Notes: generated by a model from the sequence alone, not told the origin. 31,375 nucleotides of DNA from Candidatus Rifleibacteriota bacterium (GCA_017526725.1 JAFXRA010000213.1:1-31375), one strand, 5' to 3'. Counted from the first letter of the stretch, positions 8,171 to 17,022 are shown. Translations and numbers: made by a program.

Positions 8171-8766
8171 ATTTTATCGGTCAAAGAGCGTAATATATCA
8201 TCTAACTGCTTTTTTGTAATAAGCCCCGCAATACGCTCATCCCCTATTTCTATTGTAGGTATAGCCCTAATGCGCTTTCTACCCCATAAATCAGTCTGTT
8301 CTTTATACACATCTAAAGTCTTTGAATCATTAGAAGCATTTACTAATATGTCTGAATCATTTCCTTCACTTTGTAAAAAATATCTTAGAATATGGGTAAT
8401 AGAAATATCTATATTATTTGTAAATTCTGCTTTAAAAACAGAAGAAATATAGTATTCAGCACCGCCAGCTCCATAAACCGGAATACATCTTGCAGAAAGA
8501 TCCTCAGAGACAATTCCCAAAGGTTTCTTTATTGTTATATCTAGTAGTTTTGCTTCTTTAGCTAATCTTAGCCAACGCAGTCCACCCCATGATTCTCTAA
8601 AGCTGAACTTATTGTTGGAAGGATTCAGTCCAATATTTATAGGTTTTACTGTTATAGTATTATAATCCTTAAGACTATTTTGAAGTAAAACCCAGGCTAA
8701 ATAACAATATGGGTCTTGAAAACTGAAATAAAAATTTATATCACTTGTATCAAAACTTAATTGCAT
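8167..8766 (-). CDS. DsbA/HCCA-isomerase-like thioredoxin-fold protein
   Basis: 199-residue protein without a signal peptide, so cytoplasmic. The opening NFYFSFQDPYCYLAW (about 11-25) matches the SPYCYLA start of the DsbA-like thioredoxin family that includes 2-hydroxychromene-2-carboxylate isomerase and FrnE-like proteins. The conserved cis-Pro segment is IPTIEIGDERIAGL (about 170-183). There is a single Cys (C21) where DsbA has CxxC, so it is unlikely to be a classical dithiol oxidase; glutathione-type or isomerase chemistry is possible. The stop overlaps the start of the exporter gene by the 4-bp ATGA, implying coupled expression with the ABC system. Confidence 0.75.
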   Translation of the reverse strand: MQLSFDTSDINFYFSFQDPYCYLAWVLLQNSLKDYNTITVKPINIGLNPSNNKFSFRESWGGLRWLRLAKEAKLLDITIKKPLGIVSEDLSARCIPVYGAGGAEYYISSVFKAEFTNNIDISITHILRYFLQSEGNDSDILVNASNDSKTLDVYKEQTDLWGRKRIRAIPTIEIGDERIAGLITKKQLDDILRSLTDKI

Positions 8767-8786
8767 AATTCTCTAGAAACTCTATA

Positions 8787-9953
8787 TTATTTTCCTGGTT
8801 TTAACAAACCTGGAGAATGATCGCTCACACATCGAAAACCAACGGTAGTACTGCGATGGTAAGGACTTCTTTTACTATCACGAGCCGAAGAACGACATCC
8901 TTTAGCATTATCATCCCAAGAACCGCCTTTAACAATCGGCAAACCGTATTTCCCGCCAAAATTATAAGCATTTCCTGGTTTGGGGTCATACGCAGTTGCC
9001 GTCCATTCACTAACATTTCCTGCTAAATCTAGAATTCCAGACTGAGTTGCGCCTTTTGGGAAAGAACCTACAGCCATAGGCCCTTCTCCAACATTGCAGC
9101 GATCCAATGAGAAAGCATTTCCCCAAGGATACTCGCTAGCATCAACACCTCTTGCTGAGATTTCCCATTCATTTTCTGTTGGTAAACGCTTCCCGGCCCA
9201 ATTTGCATAAGCATAAGCATCGAACCAGTCTACCAATACAACAGGATAGTCATCCATACCATGAGGCGGCTGCCCCCCTACCCAACTGTATTTTAAAGCC
9301 CAAGCATAGGTATGGTATGGGGTATGATCTTTATTCTTTGATTCATTGGGATGACACCATTTGTGACCATATTTTTCAATATCTTCAAGAAATTTCTTAT
9401 ACTGGGCACAGGTTACTTCAGTTCTGTCTATCCAAAAACCATTTGTTTCATAACGTCTAACCGGTTTTTCATCTAAGTTGCCTCTGTTGCTTCCTACAGA
9501 ATAAACCCCTGCTTTCACTTCAATCATGTCTCCATAATGGATATTGGCAATAGCATTAATTTTTCTATTGCGTAATTCTTCAGGACTTAAGGAAAGCATA
9601 CATGGTTCTATGACAATTTTGCCTGATTCCTGAGGCGATACGATAAAAATCGTTTTCTTGTAGCCTTCAGCGTTTATTTCGAATTTATAAGTTCTTCCAA
9701 TTCTTAAATCTACACTCTTTCTAGGAACTTGTTCTCCGTTTAGTATTATTTCAGCCCCTTCAGGCAATGATTTTAATTCAAAAGAAACAATATCTTTTTT
9801 TGAAATCTCGTCCAGCTTTGTTCCATCATTAGGGCAGAATTTAATACTATCATCAAAAATAGTTTCACAGGTAGAACATATCTTGTCTGCAAAAGAACTA
9901 GTTGCAGACAAAACAAGTAATATAGTCAATAAACAAAGTACTCTTTTTTTCAT
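8787..9953 (-). CDS. Secreted zinc-ribbon, PEGA and SUMF1/FGE-like domain protein
   Basis: 388 residues with a signal peptide (1-22, cleavage after SFA). A short ribbon follows, C26-x2-C29-x10-C40-PNDG, then a PEGA-type beta domain (about 55-118, LPEGAEIILNG...INAEGYKK). The SUMF1/formylglycine-enzyme fold spans about 140-378, with WIDRTEVTCAQYKKFL, KRLPTENEWEISARG, YPWGN, AGNVSEW (311-317), GGSWDD (343-348) and GFRC (372-375). The catalytic Cys pair of true formylglycine-generating enzymes, which follows GGS, is not seen (the string is GGSWDDNAKGCRSSAR). It is therefore probably a binding or structural member, not a sulfatase-modifying enzyme. It precedes the DsbA-like gene by 20 bp. Confidence 0.85.
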   Translation of the reverse strand: MKKRVLCLLTILLVLSATSSFADKICSTCETIFDDSIKFCPNDGTKLDEISKKDIVSFELKSLPEGAEIILNGEQVPRKSVDLRIGRTYKFEINAEGYKKTIFIVSPQESGKIVIEPCMLSLSPEELRNRKINAIANIHYGDMIEVKAGVYSVGSNRGNLDEKPVRRYETNGFWIDRTEVTCAQYKKFLEDIEKYGHKWCHPNESKNKDHTPYHTYAWALKYSWVGGQPPHGMDDYPVVLVDWFDAYAYANWAGKRLPTENEWEISARGVDASEYPWGNAFSLDRCNVGEGPMAVGSFPKGATQSGILDLAGNVSEWTATAYDPKPGNAYNFGGKYGLPIVKGGSWDDNAKGCRSSARDSKRSPYHRSTTVGFRCVSDHSPGLLKPGK

Positions 9954-10002
9954 CTTTTTCTCTCAAAGATTCATTTATTTAGCAATTAGATACAACTTAT
10001 GC

Positions 10003-10305
10003 CTATCTAAATGATTCTGTCTTTTCTCGTTCCTTTTGTGTTTTAGTGAATTCAGCTTCGTTCTTTTCCAAAAGTTTGTTAAGGTCTCCGTCCTTAGCAC
10101 GTAAATCATCCATATGCTTTCGTGCTTCTTTTGCAAATTTACTCTTAGGATAATATTTTATTAATCTTTCAAAAGCTTCGTATGCAGGAATAGGGTATTG
10201 ATGCTTCATCATATAATGGCCCTGTTCATAGAAAATATAATCGCCGAAAGCATAGCCTAGTATACCCAATACAATAAAGAGAATAACTACCTGTTTAAAA
10301 AACAC
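10003..10305 (-). CDS. Small single-span protein with TPR-like repeat
   Basis: 100 residues, GTG start chosen because a strong GGAGGTG site lies 5 nt upstream. Residues 4-22 form one hydrophobic span; the rest is hydrophilic. The segment YPIPAYEAFERLIKYYPKSKFAKEARKHMDDLR resembles one helix pair of the YbgF/BamD-type tetratricopeptide family (A-x-x-x-F-x-x-L-x-x-x-YP-x-S). The highly charged C-terminus (EFTKTQKEREKTESFR) may be coiled coil. It lies 49 bp upstream of the SUMF1-like gene on the same strand and may start that transcription unit. Function unknown. Confidence 0.7.
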   Translation of the reverse strand: MFFKQVVILFIVLGILGYAFGDYIFYEQGHYMMKHQYPIPAYEAFERLIKYYPKSKFAKEARKHMDDLRAKDGDLNKLLEKNEAEFTKTQKEREKTESFR

Positions 10306-10367
10306 AATAACACCTCCGAAACAAAGCTTATTTTTTAGATTATAGCATTTTTTAAGAATAAAAAAAT

Positions 10368-10397
10368 AAAAAAATACGGCTTTTGCCGTATTTTTTT
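10368..10397 (-). terminator. Strong intrinsic terminator after the helicase operon
   Basis: A 13-bp perfect stem, AAAAAAATACGGC (10368-10380) pairing with GCCGTATTTTTTT (10385-10397), with a 4-nt loop. On the minus strand the stem ends in a run of seven U, directly downstream of the gene ending at 10434. Confidence 0.9.
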
Positions 10398-10433
10398 ATT
10401 AATGATAAGAATAATACTTTATTAAATAATAAA

Positions 10434-11339
10434 CTAAATTTCTTTCAGCTTAACAACCTTCGCAGAAGAACCGCTTGATTTGCTTGTTCCAGATTCTGGA
10501 ACGCATAATAATACTGCATTAATCAAACTTATATTAACTTTAACCTTATATTTTTCTTCTAATTCGTTAAGTTTTCTTTTTCTTTCTTCTTCAAGATTAT
10601 TAATAAGCTTATCTATTTCTTCTTCCTTTTGGAAAAAATACAGATGAAAACTTACATTTTCTTTTTTCTGAAGAAGTTCAGCTTTTTGTTCATTAAGATA
10701 ATCATCGAAAACTTTCATGTCTTCGCGGCACTTTTCGATTCCTATCTTACGATATTTATCTACTTCATCCTGTATTGACTTTTCCAATTCCTGGCAGGCA
10801 AGCAAATACTTCTTTAAAACTTCAGGACCTGGTTCATCAAGTTTAATTCTTGAATCCGGCTCTTCAGAAAAATCATTTAAGTCCAGAGTAAAAAGTTTGT
10901 TTTCTACCTTCAAAGAACCATCTTTGCCGTCTTCAACAACCGAATAAAGCTTATCATTTTTCTGGTCGCAATCAATACTAACCTTGAAATTATAAGCAAC
11001 TGTAGTCTTATAATGCATTTTTTCTGCAAGAGACTTCAAACCAGAATCTTCAGGAACTTTCGGCTGCTGTCCAAAGAAAACTCTGCTGACTTTCGGAGTC
11101 GAACCCAGTTTTTCTACTATCTTTCTGAACAGGAAAGAGCCTTCGCTGATCATTTCTATATCACGATATAATTCTGCTTTTTCTCTGTTGAACGTAAAGC
11201 GTAGAGTATCACCACAATTATAGAATTTCTGGTCTTTTTCAGGAATTTGGGCTGCCCAGACGTTTTCTTCAGCTTCCTTACATTTAATACCCTGCATATT
11301 AAAGTAAGCTAAGACCAGCTGTTGAATATCATTCTCCAT
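10434..11339 (-). CDS. Coiled-coil partner protein of SNF2 helicase (YqhG-like?)
   Basis: 301 residues from the ATG at 11339, chosen over an upstream in-frame ATG at 11408 because an AGGAGG site lies just before 11339 and the start overlaps the helicase stop by 11 bp. An alpha/beta N-terminal half (about 1-180) is followed by a long charged helical region (about 185-275, KSIQDEVDKYRKIGIEK and LEEERKRKLNELEEKYKVK) and a short C-terminal beta segment VNISLINAVLLCV. The tail is Ser/Gly/Lys rich. Bacillus has a similar-looking pair, yqhG beside the SNF2 gene yqhH. The architecture here reminds me of YqhG, but this is from memory and unverified. It likely binds or regulates the helicase. Confidence 0.7.
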   Translation of the reverse strand: MENDIQQLVLAYFNMQGIKCKEAEENVWAAQIPEKDQKFYNCGDTLRFTFNREKAELYRDIEMISEGSFLFRKIVEKLGSTPKVSRVFFGQQPKVPEDSGLKSLAEKMHYKTTVAYNFKVSIDCDQKNDKLYSVVEDGKDGSLKVENKLFTLDLNDFSEEPDSRIKLDEPGPEVLKKYLLACQELEKSIQDEVDKYRKIGIEKCREDMKVFDDYLNEQKAELLQKKENVSFHLYFFQKEEEIDKLINNLEEERKRKLNELEEKYKVKVNISLINAVLLCVPESGTSKSSGSSAKVVKLKEI

Positions 11340-13464
11340 TGAATATTTCCTCCTGGGCTTTTGTAATCTCATTATGAGTCTGAAGGGCCTTTTCCAGTTT
11401 ATTGCCAAGAGTAGCGAACTTGCGCTTCATAGCATCCTGGTTGGGTGACATTGTTACGATATCGATAATAATCTGTTCAAGAGTTCTCTTAGACTGCATA
11501 TTGCCGAGAATCATTTCCAATTCGCCAATGATTAGTCTGAAGAGATTAATCTTCTTGTCGAGGAGTTCAAGAACATAAGATTCAATAGTATCTTTTGCAC
11601 TGAGATTGATGATATGGACGTCATCATTCTGACCAAGTCTGTGGATACGACCGATTCTCTGTTCAATTCTCATCGGGTTCCAAGGCAAATCGAAGTTTAC
11701 AAGGAATTTACAGAACTGCAGGTTGCGGCCTTCACCACCTGATTCAGTTGAAACCAGAATCTGCTTGTTGTTTCTGAAATCTTCAATGCACTTGTCTTTT
11801 TCAGCCTGAGACATCTGACCATTGAATACAGCTACAGAATAACCTTCTTTTTCAAGATTCTTAACAATGTAATCCTGAGTTCCTCTGAACTGAGTGAAAA
11901 TGATTACCTTTTCCTTAACGTTCTTGATGATTTCCATCAAAACCTGGCCTTTTTTAGAATGTTTAACATTTCTAGCCATTTCCAGAAGCTTCTGGAGAGA
12001 TTCATCGAAGTCATCTTTATAGAAGTTGCTGGCAATCATCTTTTCAAGAGCTTTTGTCAAAGCATATGCAGAACTGCCCATTAGCTTCTGCAAAAGAATC
12101 AAAGTCAGTCTGTTGATGCCACGAGGATTCTTGTGAGTAGGAAGTGTGAAATACTTTTTCCTGATAAAATCAGTTAATTCACGGTAAAGAGCTGCTTCAT
12201 CTTCGTTAAGATCTATAGAATAAGTATGAACGAATCTCTGTGGGAACTTAATAAGAGTATCAGCTCTGCGGTGTCTGATCATTATTTCAGAAAGCATTTC
12301 GCGAAGTTTTGAAGAATTCTTCGGCAATCTCTTGTCATGTTCTGTCAGAAAATCGTCTTTGAACTTCTGAACAGTAGAAAGGTGACCTGGCTTCAAAATT
12401 GAGATGAGATTGAACAATTCAATCATATCATTCTGAATTGGTGTTGCAGTAAGCATCAGCAAATACTTGGTGTTGATAGAATTTACAAACTGCCAGTTCT
12501 TGGTCTTCTTGTTCTTCAGCTTGTGAGCTTCATCAACAATCAACAAATCATATTTAATCTTCTGAACATTGCTCTGATTCTTCTGACTCTTTGCGGTATC
12601 AAGAGATGCAATTACCAGATCGGAATCTTCCCAATCGGTAATTTCCTGGTGATTCTTGAAATTAAGACCAAATTTAGTCTTGAGTTCTTCCTGCCACTGA
12701 GTTATCAAAGAAGCAGGTGTGAGAATAAGAACTCTTTTTACCATTCCTCTGAGCAAATATTCTTTAAGAATAAGACCAGCTTCAATTGTTTTACCAAGAC
12801 CGACTTCATCAGCAAGAAGAGCACGGCCGTTAAGCTTTTCAATAACAGCGTGAGCAGTATTAAGCTGATGTTCGTAAGCGCTTACGCCAAAGCAGCTCTT
12901 TAAAGCTATAAGTTCATTTGAGCTGATTCCGCATTCCATTTCATGGCACTTCTGAACAAGCTTAGTTTCTGCATAAGGAGAAAAATCGCAGTTAACAATA
13001 CTTCTGAGAACATTAAGATTCTGTTCATCATATGTAATTGTTGAATCTATAGCTGAGGCGAATTTGAATTCAACTTCTTCAGGAACTTCTGCTATTTCAG
13101 GTTTAGCATTGTTAAGTTTGAGTCTGTAAGTCTTTGTCATCAGATCTACAATTTCAATTGTAACGCTGTCGCCTTCTTTTACATGATTTCTTTCCCACCA
13201 TTCGCCGAAAGTGAGACAAACCATATAACCACGCATTTTCTGGTAAATTGCAGAATGAGTTACTTCATTGTCATCAATAAAAGTTATTGAAACCAATTCA
13301 CCTTTATAAGGGAACAGAGCTTTCATTTGAGGATTCATGAACAAATAACCCTGCTGGAAAGCCTTTCCTTTTATCTGGAAAGTAAAACTTCCTTCTGAAT
13401 GAGATTCGCATTTTATCAAAGGAGCTTTTTCAGCTCTGGTTTTTAATAGAGAACTAGGATTCAT
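11329..13464 (-). CDS. SNF2/RapA-type helicase-like ATPase
   Basis: 711-residue superfamily-2 ATPase that translocates on nucleic acid or remodels protein-nucleic acid complexes. The N-terminal 130 residues are a beta-rich domain (GYLFMNPQMKALFP, WERNHVKEGDSVTIEIVD) resembling a B3-like barrel. The ATPase core follows: motif I DEVGLGKT (219-226), motif II DEAH (311-314), motif III TATP (339-342), and helicase C with ILVSTESGGEGRNLQ and NPMRIEQRIGRIHRLGQ. Full-length bacterial RapA is about 970 residues; the shorter size fits YqhH-like stand-alone SNF2 proteins. It is preceded by GAGGAG and lies 12 bp downstream of the LysM gene. No methylase or nuclease neighbours suggest phage defence. Confidence 0.9.
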   Translation of the reverse strand: MNPSSLLKTRAEKAPLIKCESHSEGSFTFQIKGKAFQQGYLFMNPQMKALFPYKGELVSITFIDDNEVTHSAIYQKMRGYMVCLTFGEWWERNHVKEGDSVTIEIVDLMTKTYRLKLNNAKPEIAEVPEEVEFKFASAIDSTITYDEQNLNVLRSIVNCDFSPYAETKLVQKCHEMECGISSNELIALKSCFGVSAYEHQLNTAHAVIEKLNGRALLADEVGLGKTIEAGLILKEYLLRGMVKRVLILTPASLITQWQEELKTKFGLNFKNHQEITDWEDSDLVIASLDTAKSQKNQSNVQKIKYDLLIVDEAHKLKNKKTKNWQFVNSINTKYLLMLTATPIQNDMIELFNLISILKPGHLSTVQKFKDDFLTEHDKRLPKNSSKLREMLSEIMIRHRRADTLIKFPQRFVHTYSIDLNEDEAALYRELTDFIRKKYFTLPTHKNPRGINRLTLILLQKLMGSSAYALTKALEKMIASNFYKDDFDESLQKLLEMARNVKHSKKGQVLMEIIKNVKEKVIIFTQFRGTQDYIVKNLEKEGYSVAVFNGQMSQAEKDKCIEDFRNNKQILVSTESGGEGRNLQFCKFLVNFDLPWNPMRIEQRIGRIHRLGQNDDVHIINLSAKDTIESYVLELLDKKINLFRLIIGELEMILGNMQSKRTLEQIIIDIVTMSPNQDAMKRKFATLGNKLEKALQTHNEITKAQEEIFNGE

Positions 13465-13476
13465 TTATCAATCTCC

Positions 13477-14553
13477 TCAACTTTTACTTAAAGGTCTTAC
13501 TTCAACAATTATTTCTTCGCCAACTCTTACAGCAGATGATTTTTCAATGAAATTCAAGTCTGCTATAACACGTTCTTTAGCTGCGGTTCCATAATAGTTT
13601 TCTGAAATGGATTTCAGAGTATCACCGCTTTTAACTACGTAAATAATGAGCTCTTCATCCATTGTTCTAAGCTTTTTAAACTCAGAGGGATTGATTTTGC
13701 GATTTACACTAGCCTTGGCTTCAGCAGCAGCGACAGTAGCCTTTTCTTTTGCCTTTTCTGCGGCAGCCTTAGCTTCTTTCTTTGCTTCTAATTCCTTTAA
13801 AGCTTCAGCCGGAGTTTTTGAAGAAGCAGCAGTCTGCTTAGCAGAAGCGACTACAGTTTCTTTCTTTGTTTCGACTGTTTTCTGAACCTTTGCGGTTTCG
13901 GTTTTAACCTTGGTTTCAGCAGCTTTAACTTCTTTTTCGACTTCTTTATTTACAGTCTTTTCAGCCTTTTCAGCAGCAATCTGAACTTTATTTATATCTA
14001 CAGTTTTTCCAGATTTTGTATTTTCAACAGAGGAGCTTTCTGTTTCAAACGGGACTTCTTTCTTTGGAACTATTCTATCTTCATTTGCAATCGGTGCTTC
14101 TGTATATAGAGTAGTTATGCCATTCTTATCTTTTGAAGATTGAATACCCTGTAGAAAAGAGTATTTGTCTGACCAGGTAGTAATACCGTTAACACGACTA
14201 AAAACTCTGAACTTACCAGTGTTTTTGTCTACTCCATCAATAGGAACAGCCATACGAAAGGTTTTCAATGCGCCTGGAGTTATGGAGTCTTTGGGAGAGA
14301 GAGAATAAGTTTTTACACTTCCCTTATCTTCTATCTGAACTCCGACTTGATAGCTTCCAGTTTGAATTGCTTCAGTGCTTTGGTTTAAAACATGAGCAAG
14401 AACCAATCCTTTTCCTGGTGCTAAAGCTTGACTAAGAGAATTAGCAGGAAGTTTTTCTACAAAGAATCCCTTAACCAAGGGTTCTGCTGATAGATCTGTC
14501 AAGCTCAAAAGTAACAGGGATGCTAGCCCTGCGGCTTTGATACTTTGCCTCAT
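13477..14553 (-). CDS. Exported LysM-domain protein with Ala/Lys/Glu-rich stalk
   Basis: 358 residues. Signal peptide 1-23 (LLLLSLTDLSA), then a beta-rich domain to about 150 (GKGLVLAHVLNQSTEAIQ..., FRMAVPIDG). A long low-complexity A/K/E-rich stalk follows (about 185-290, TolA-like), and a C-terminal LysM domain (about 303-352, IYVVKSGDTLKSISENYYG ... VRVGEEIIVEV) that binds peptidoglycan. The stalk would span the periplasm or envelope. The start has an AAGGAG site. It is the first gene of an apparent operon with the SNF2 helicase, an odd functional pairing. Confidence 0.85.
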   Translation of the reverse strand: MRQSIKAAGLASLLLLSLTDLSAEPLVKGFFVEKLPANSLSQALAPGKGLVLAHVLNQSTEAIQTGSYQVGVQIEDKGSVKTYSLSPKDSITPGALKTFRMAVPIDGVDKNTGKFRVFSRVNGITTWSDKYSFLQGIQSSKDKNGITTLYTEAPIANEDRIVPKKEVPFETESSSVENTKSGKTVDINKVQIAAEKAEKTVNKEVEKEVKAAETKVKTETAKVQKTVETKKETVVASAKQTAASSKTPAEALKELEAKKEAKAAAEKAKEKATVAAAEAKASVNRKINPSEFKKLRTMDEELIIYVVKSGDTLKSISENYYGTAAKERVIADLNFIEKSSAVRVGEEIIVEVRPLSKS

Positions 14554-14676
14554 TTGAAATGCTCCTTATTTTTCTATTTTATATTCTGCTAACAATATCG
14601 GCGTTTGGCTAACGAAAATTAAGGAGCAGTTTTTTTATTTTCTCGAATCTGGTGTAATGTGTATGGAGATTGGTTT

Positions 14677-16902
14677 TCACCAGAGATAATTGCGTGGAAC
14701 TACAGAATGAACGAGAATAGAAGTAGGCATATCTTTAAGCATCTTTTTATAGGTTTCATGCCACTTTTCGCTGTTTTCATCATTTGGAAGCTCAAACCCT
14801 AAGAAAACACAGCAAGCATCGGAAGAACTTTTATGAAGAGTTTCAGCGAAACTATCTTCTGATACTACGACTTCAATTTCTGCATCCATTCTAGCTTCAT
14901 CAATAAGTTGCTTAAGCTCATTTTCAGCTTCATTAAAGCCGTCATTATTCCTCATAAAGCGCTTAACAATTAATCTGCTGTTGGAATATTCCGGGCTGTG
15001 CATAAGCAAATAGGCAAGCAGCATCATTAAAGGCCCGTTTTCATGTCCTCTCCACCATAAATCTATGCGCTTAGCCTTTTCAGGAATTGGATTACCTCCA
15101 TCTCTAATTATAACCTGGTTGATATTAAGCATTGTAGCTTCTCGTAAGAAGGCCAAGTAGTCGCTTAATTTTTCAGAAGCAGCTGTCCAGCCACAGGCTA
15201 AAATATTAGGTCTGATCGGAGTATAAGCAGTTCCTCTAAGTAAGGTTCTAACACCATCTTGCAATGTGTCGCCAATTACTACATGAGGAAAAGCTTTCAT
15301 ATTATTTGTTTCAAGGAAATCAAGAAGCTGCTTTAATGCTTCATCCCTTTTATCGTGCAAATCTTCTAAGCTGCCTTTCAGAACATTTGCTAGAGTCACC
15401 ATACCCTTATTAGCATTCAAGCGTTCGGCATAGGTAACAAGAGAACTGCGTTTATTCGGGTCACCGCTTAAAACAAGAATTGAAGGCCGCCAGTTTCTGT
15501 CATCATCGTGAAAGCTTTGTAAAGCAAATAAGGCTTTTCTGATTCTTGAATATAAATAACCTCTTCTGGCATCACCAAAAGACGCATTCATATCTCTTCT
15601 ACGCAAATACCATATGAGCACGCATAAAACGGCAAAGGCGACAAGAGCATACTTAGGATCTGTAAGTATTGCAGAACCGAAGCTGAGAATGGTTCCTAAC
15701 AATGCGAAAGACCAGTGAAAATGTTTAAATCTTGGTCGGTAAGATGGGTTAGCTGTATAAAGCTCAACAAAAGCAGCAAGATTAAGCAGACCAAAGGTAT
15801 AAAGGAAAAACATACCCATTATTCCTGCTACAGAATTGAGGAACTTGCCTCCGCTGCCGTTCCCGCCAATGCATAGCATGATTATTGTAGCTATAATGCA
15901 GAAATACAAACCATTTACAGGCTCATTGTTCTTGCCTTTCCCTTTTGCAAAAGGGCCTAAAAATGGAAGTATTTCATCTCTGGCTATTGCCTGTAAAACT
16001 CTCGGGGCACCTACAAAACGCCCTAAGGCACTGGAAAGAGTAGCGGCACAAACGCCGGCAATTACCATAAAACCTGCACCAAAGAGAGCATTGTTTTTCA
16101 TTACTTCAAAAGGATGATTTATCAGTTCTTCTCGAGAAAAAGCACCGCCGTAAAGCAGTATCTGCAACCCATAAACTGATGAAGCAACCAGCAAAGAATA
16201 GATTGTTCCCCTCAACATATTATTACCAGGATCTTCTAAGTCGCCCGACATATTAATACCAGCAATAAAACCTGTTACAGAAGGGAAATATATTGCAAAC
16301 AAGCTCCAAAATGGAGTTCCGCCTTGAGTCTGGTCTAGAGGATTAAGGTTTAGTTTGAATGTTTCTATAGAAAAATGCTGACCGGCACCCACCAAGTATA
16401 TAAATATAGAGGTAAAGAGCACTGCCATAATCACATACTGGGTTTTAATCGCCCAATCAGCGCCAATTCTAGCTATTGCAAAAAGAATAATAGCTGCTGC
16501 CAAACCTATATACATAAAATAGTCAGCCGTTGCAGGGAAAGCCACAGTTATGGCTTCAGTAAAGCCTAATAGGTAGAAGGTTATGGAAATTACCTGTGCA
16601 AGGAAAAGAGCAATACCGATTGCGCCTCCAAATTCAGCGCCTAAAACACGTGAAACCATATAATAAGCTCCGCCGCCTTCTACCTGCATATTTGTAGAAA
16701 TAGCTCCAACAGAAAAAGTCGTTAGAAAAGTTATAAACTGAGCAAGAGCCAATATTAATAAAGCATTGATTATTCCTGCGTCTCCTGTTACGAAATTGGC
16801 ACGCATGAACATAATAACGCCAAAAATCGTCAGAATACTTGGTGTGAAAACACCCGCAAAGGTACCAAATTTTACTGATTTATTATCTGATGTCTTTTCC
16901 AT
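14677..16902 (-). CDS. APC-superfamily permease, cation-chloride cotransporter (SLC12)-like
   Basis: 741-residue transporter. Residues about 12-450 hold roughly 12 membrane spans, beginning FGTFAGVFTPSILTIFGVIMFMR. They include the CCC-type signature VEGGGAYYMVSRVLGAEFGGAIGIALF (about 73-99) and an ALGRFVGAPRVLQAIARDEILPFLGPFAKG segment. The C-terminal ~290 residues form a soluble domain (SILVLSGDPNKRSSLV, LACGWTAAS, VIIRDGGNPIPEKAKRIDLWW, LLLAYLL-type strings) like that of eukaryotic and bacterial Na-K-Cl or K-Cl cotransporters. Probably moves K, Na or Cl, or amino acids, with ion coupling. No Shine-Dalgarno is visible. A TATAAT on the coding strand ends 7 nt before the ATG, so the mRNA could be leaderless. 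Confidence 0.87.
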   Translation of the reverse strand: MEKTSDNKSVKFGTFAGVFTPSILTIFGVIMFMRANFVTGDAGIINALLILALAQFITFLTTFSVGAISTNMQVEGGGAYYMVSRVLGAEFGGAIGIALFLAQVISITFYLLGFTEAITVAFPATADYFMYIGLAAAIILFAIARIGADWAIKTQYVIMAVLFTSIFIYLVGAGQHFSIETFKLNLNPLDQTQGGTPFWSLFAIYFPSVTGFIAGINMSGDLEDPGNNMLRGTIYSLLVASSVYGLQILLYGGAFSREELINHPFEVMKNNALFGAGFMVIAGVCAATLSSALGRFVGAPRVLQAIARDEILPFLGPFAKGKGKNNEPVNGLYFCIIATIIMLCIGGNGSGGKFLNSVAGIMGMFFLYTFGLLNLAAFVELYTANPSYRPRFKHFHWSFALLGTILSFGSAILTDPKYALVAFAVLCVLIWYLRRRDMNASFGDARRGYLYSRIRKALFALQSFHDDDRNWRPSILVLSGDPNKRSSLVTYAERLNANKGMVTLANVLKGSLEDLHDKRDEALKQLLDFLETNNMKAFPHVVIGDTLQDGVRTLLRGTAYTPIRPNILACGWTAASEKLSDYLAFLREATMLNINQVIIRDGGNPIPEKAKRIDLWWRGHENGPLMMLLAYLLMHSPEYSNSRLIVKRFMRNNDGFNEAENELKQLIDEARMDAEIEVVVSEDSFAETLHKSSSDACCVFLGFELPNDENSEKWHETYKKMLKDMPTSILVHSVVPRNYLW

Positions 16903-16942
16903 GGCAAGGATTATATTACAAAAAGATATAAAAAGCTATAAG

Positions 16943-17022
16943 CTTCTCCCTTCTCCCTTACTAAGCCAAGCTTCGCTTGGCTCTGCCGCTCTAAACTCTT
17001 CCATCTTCAATCTTTCTTATAG
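16943..17022. repeat. Heptamer tract with perfect 8-bp hairpin
   Basis: Units cttctcc, cttctcc, cttacta (16943-16963) lead into a hairpin AGCCAAGC (16964-16971), loop TTC, GCTTGGCT (16975-16982). A degenerate 7-bp register follows (gctctaa, actcttc, catcttc, aatcttt, cttatag; 16988-17022). The CCCTTCT-CCCTT plus GCCAAGCTTCGCTTGGC arrangement is repeated at 26059-26087. It fills the gap between the divergent transporter gene and the small membrane-protein gene. Confidence 0.75.

Noticed and set aside
8787..9953. True formylglycine-generating (sulfatase-activating) enzyme
   Set aside because: The Cys pair after the GGS motif is absent by eye alignment and no sulfatase gene is in the window.
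11340..11408. Longer N-terminus for the helicase partner (ATG at 11408)
   Set aside because: It would overlap the helicase gene by 80 bp. The internal ATG at 11339 has AGGAGG at good spacing and gives a normal short overlap.
10434..13464. SNF2 helicase as part of an anti-phage system such as DISARM
   Set aside because: There is no methyltransferase, nuclease or phospholipase-D-type neighbour; the flanking genes encode a LysM protein and a small membrane protein.
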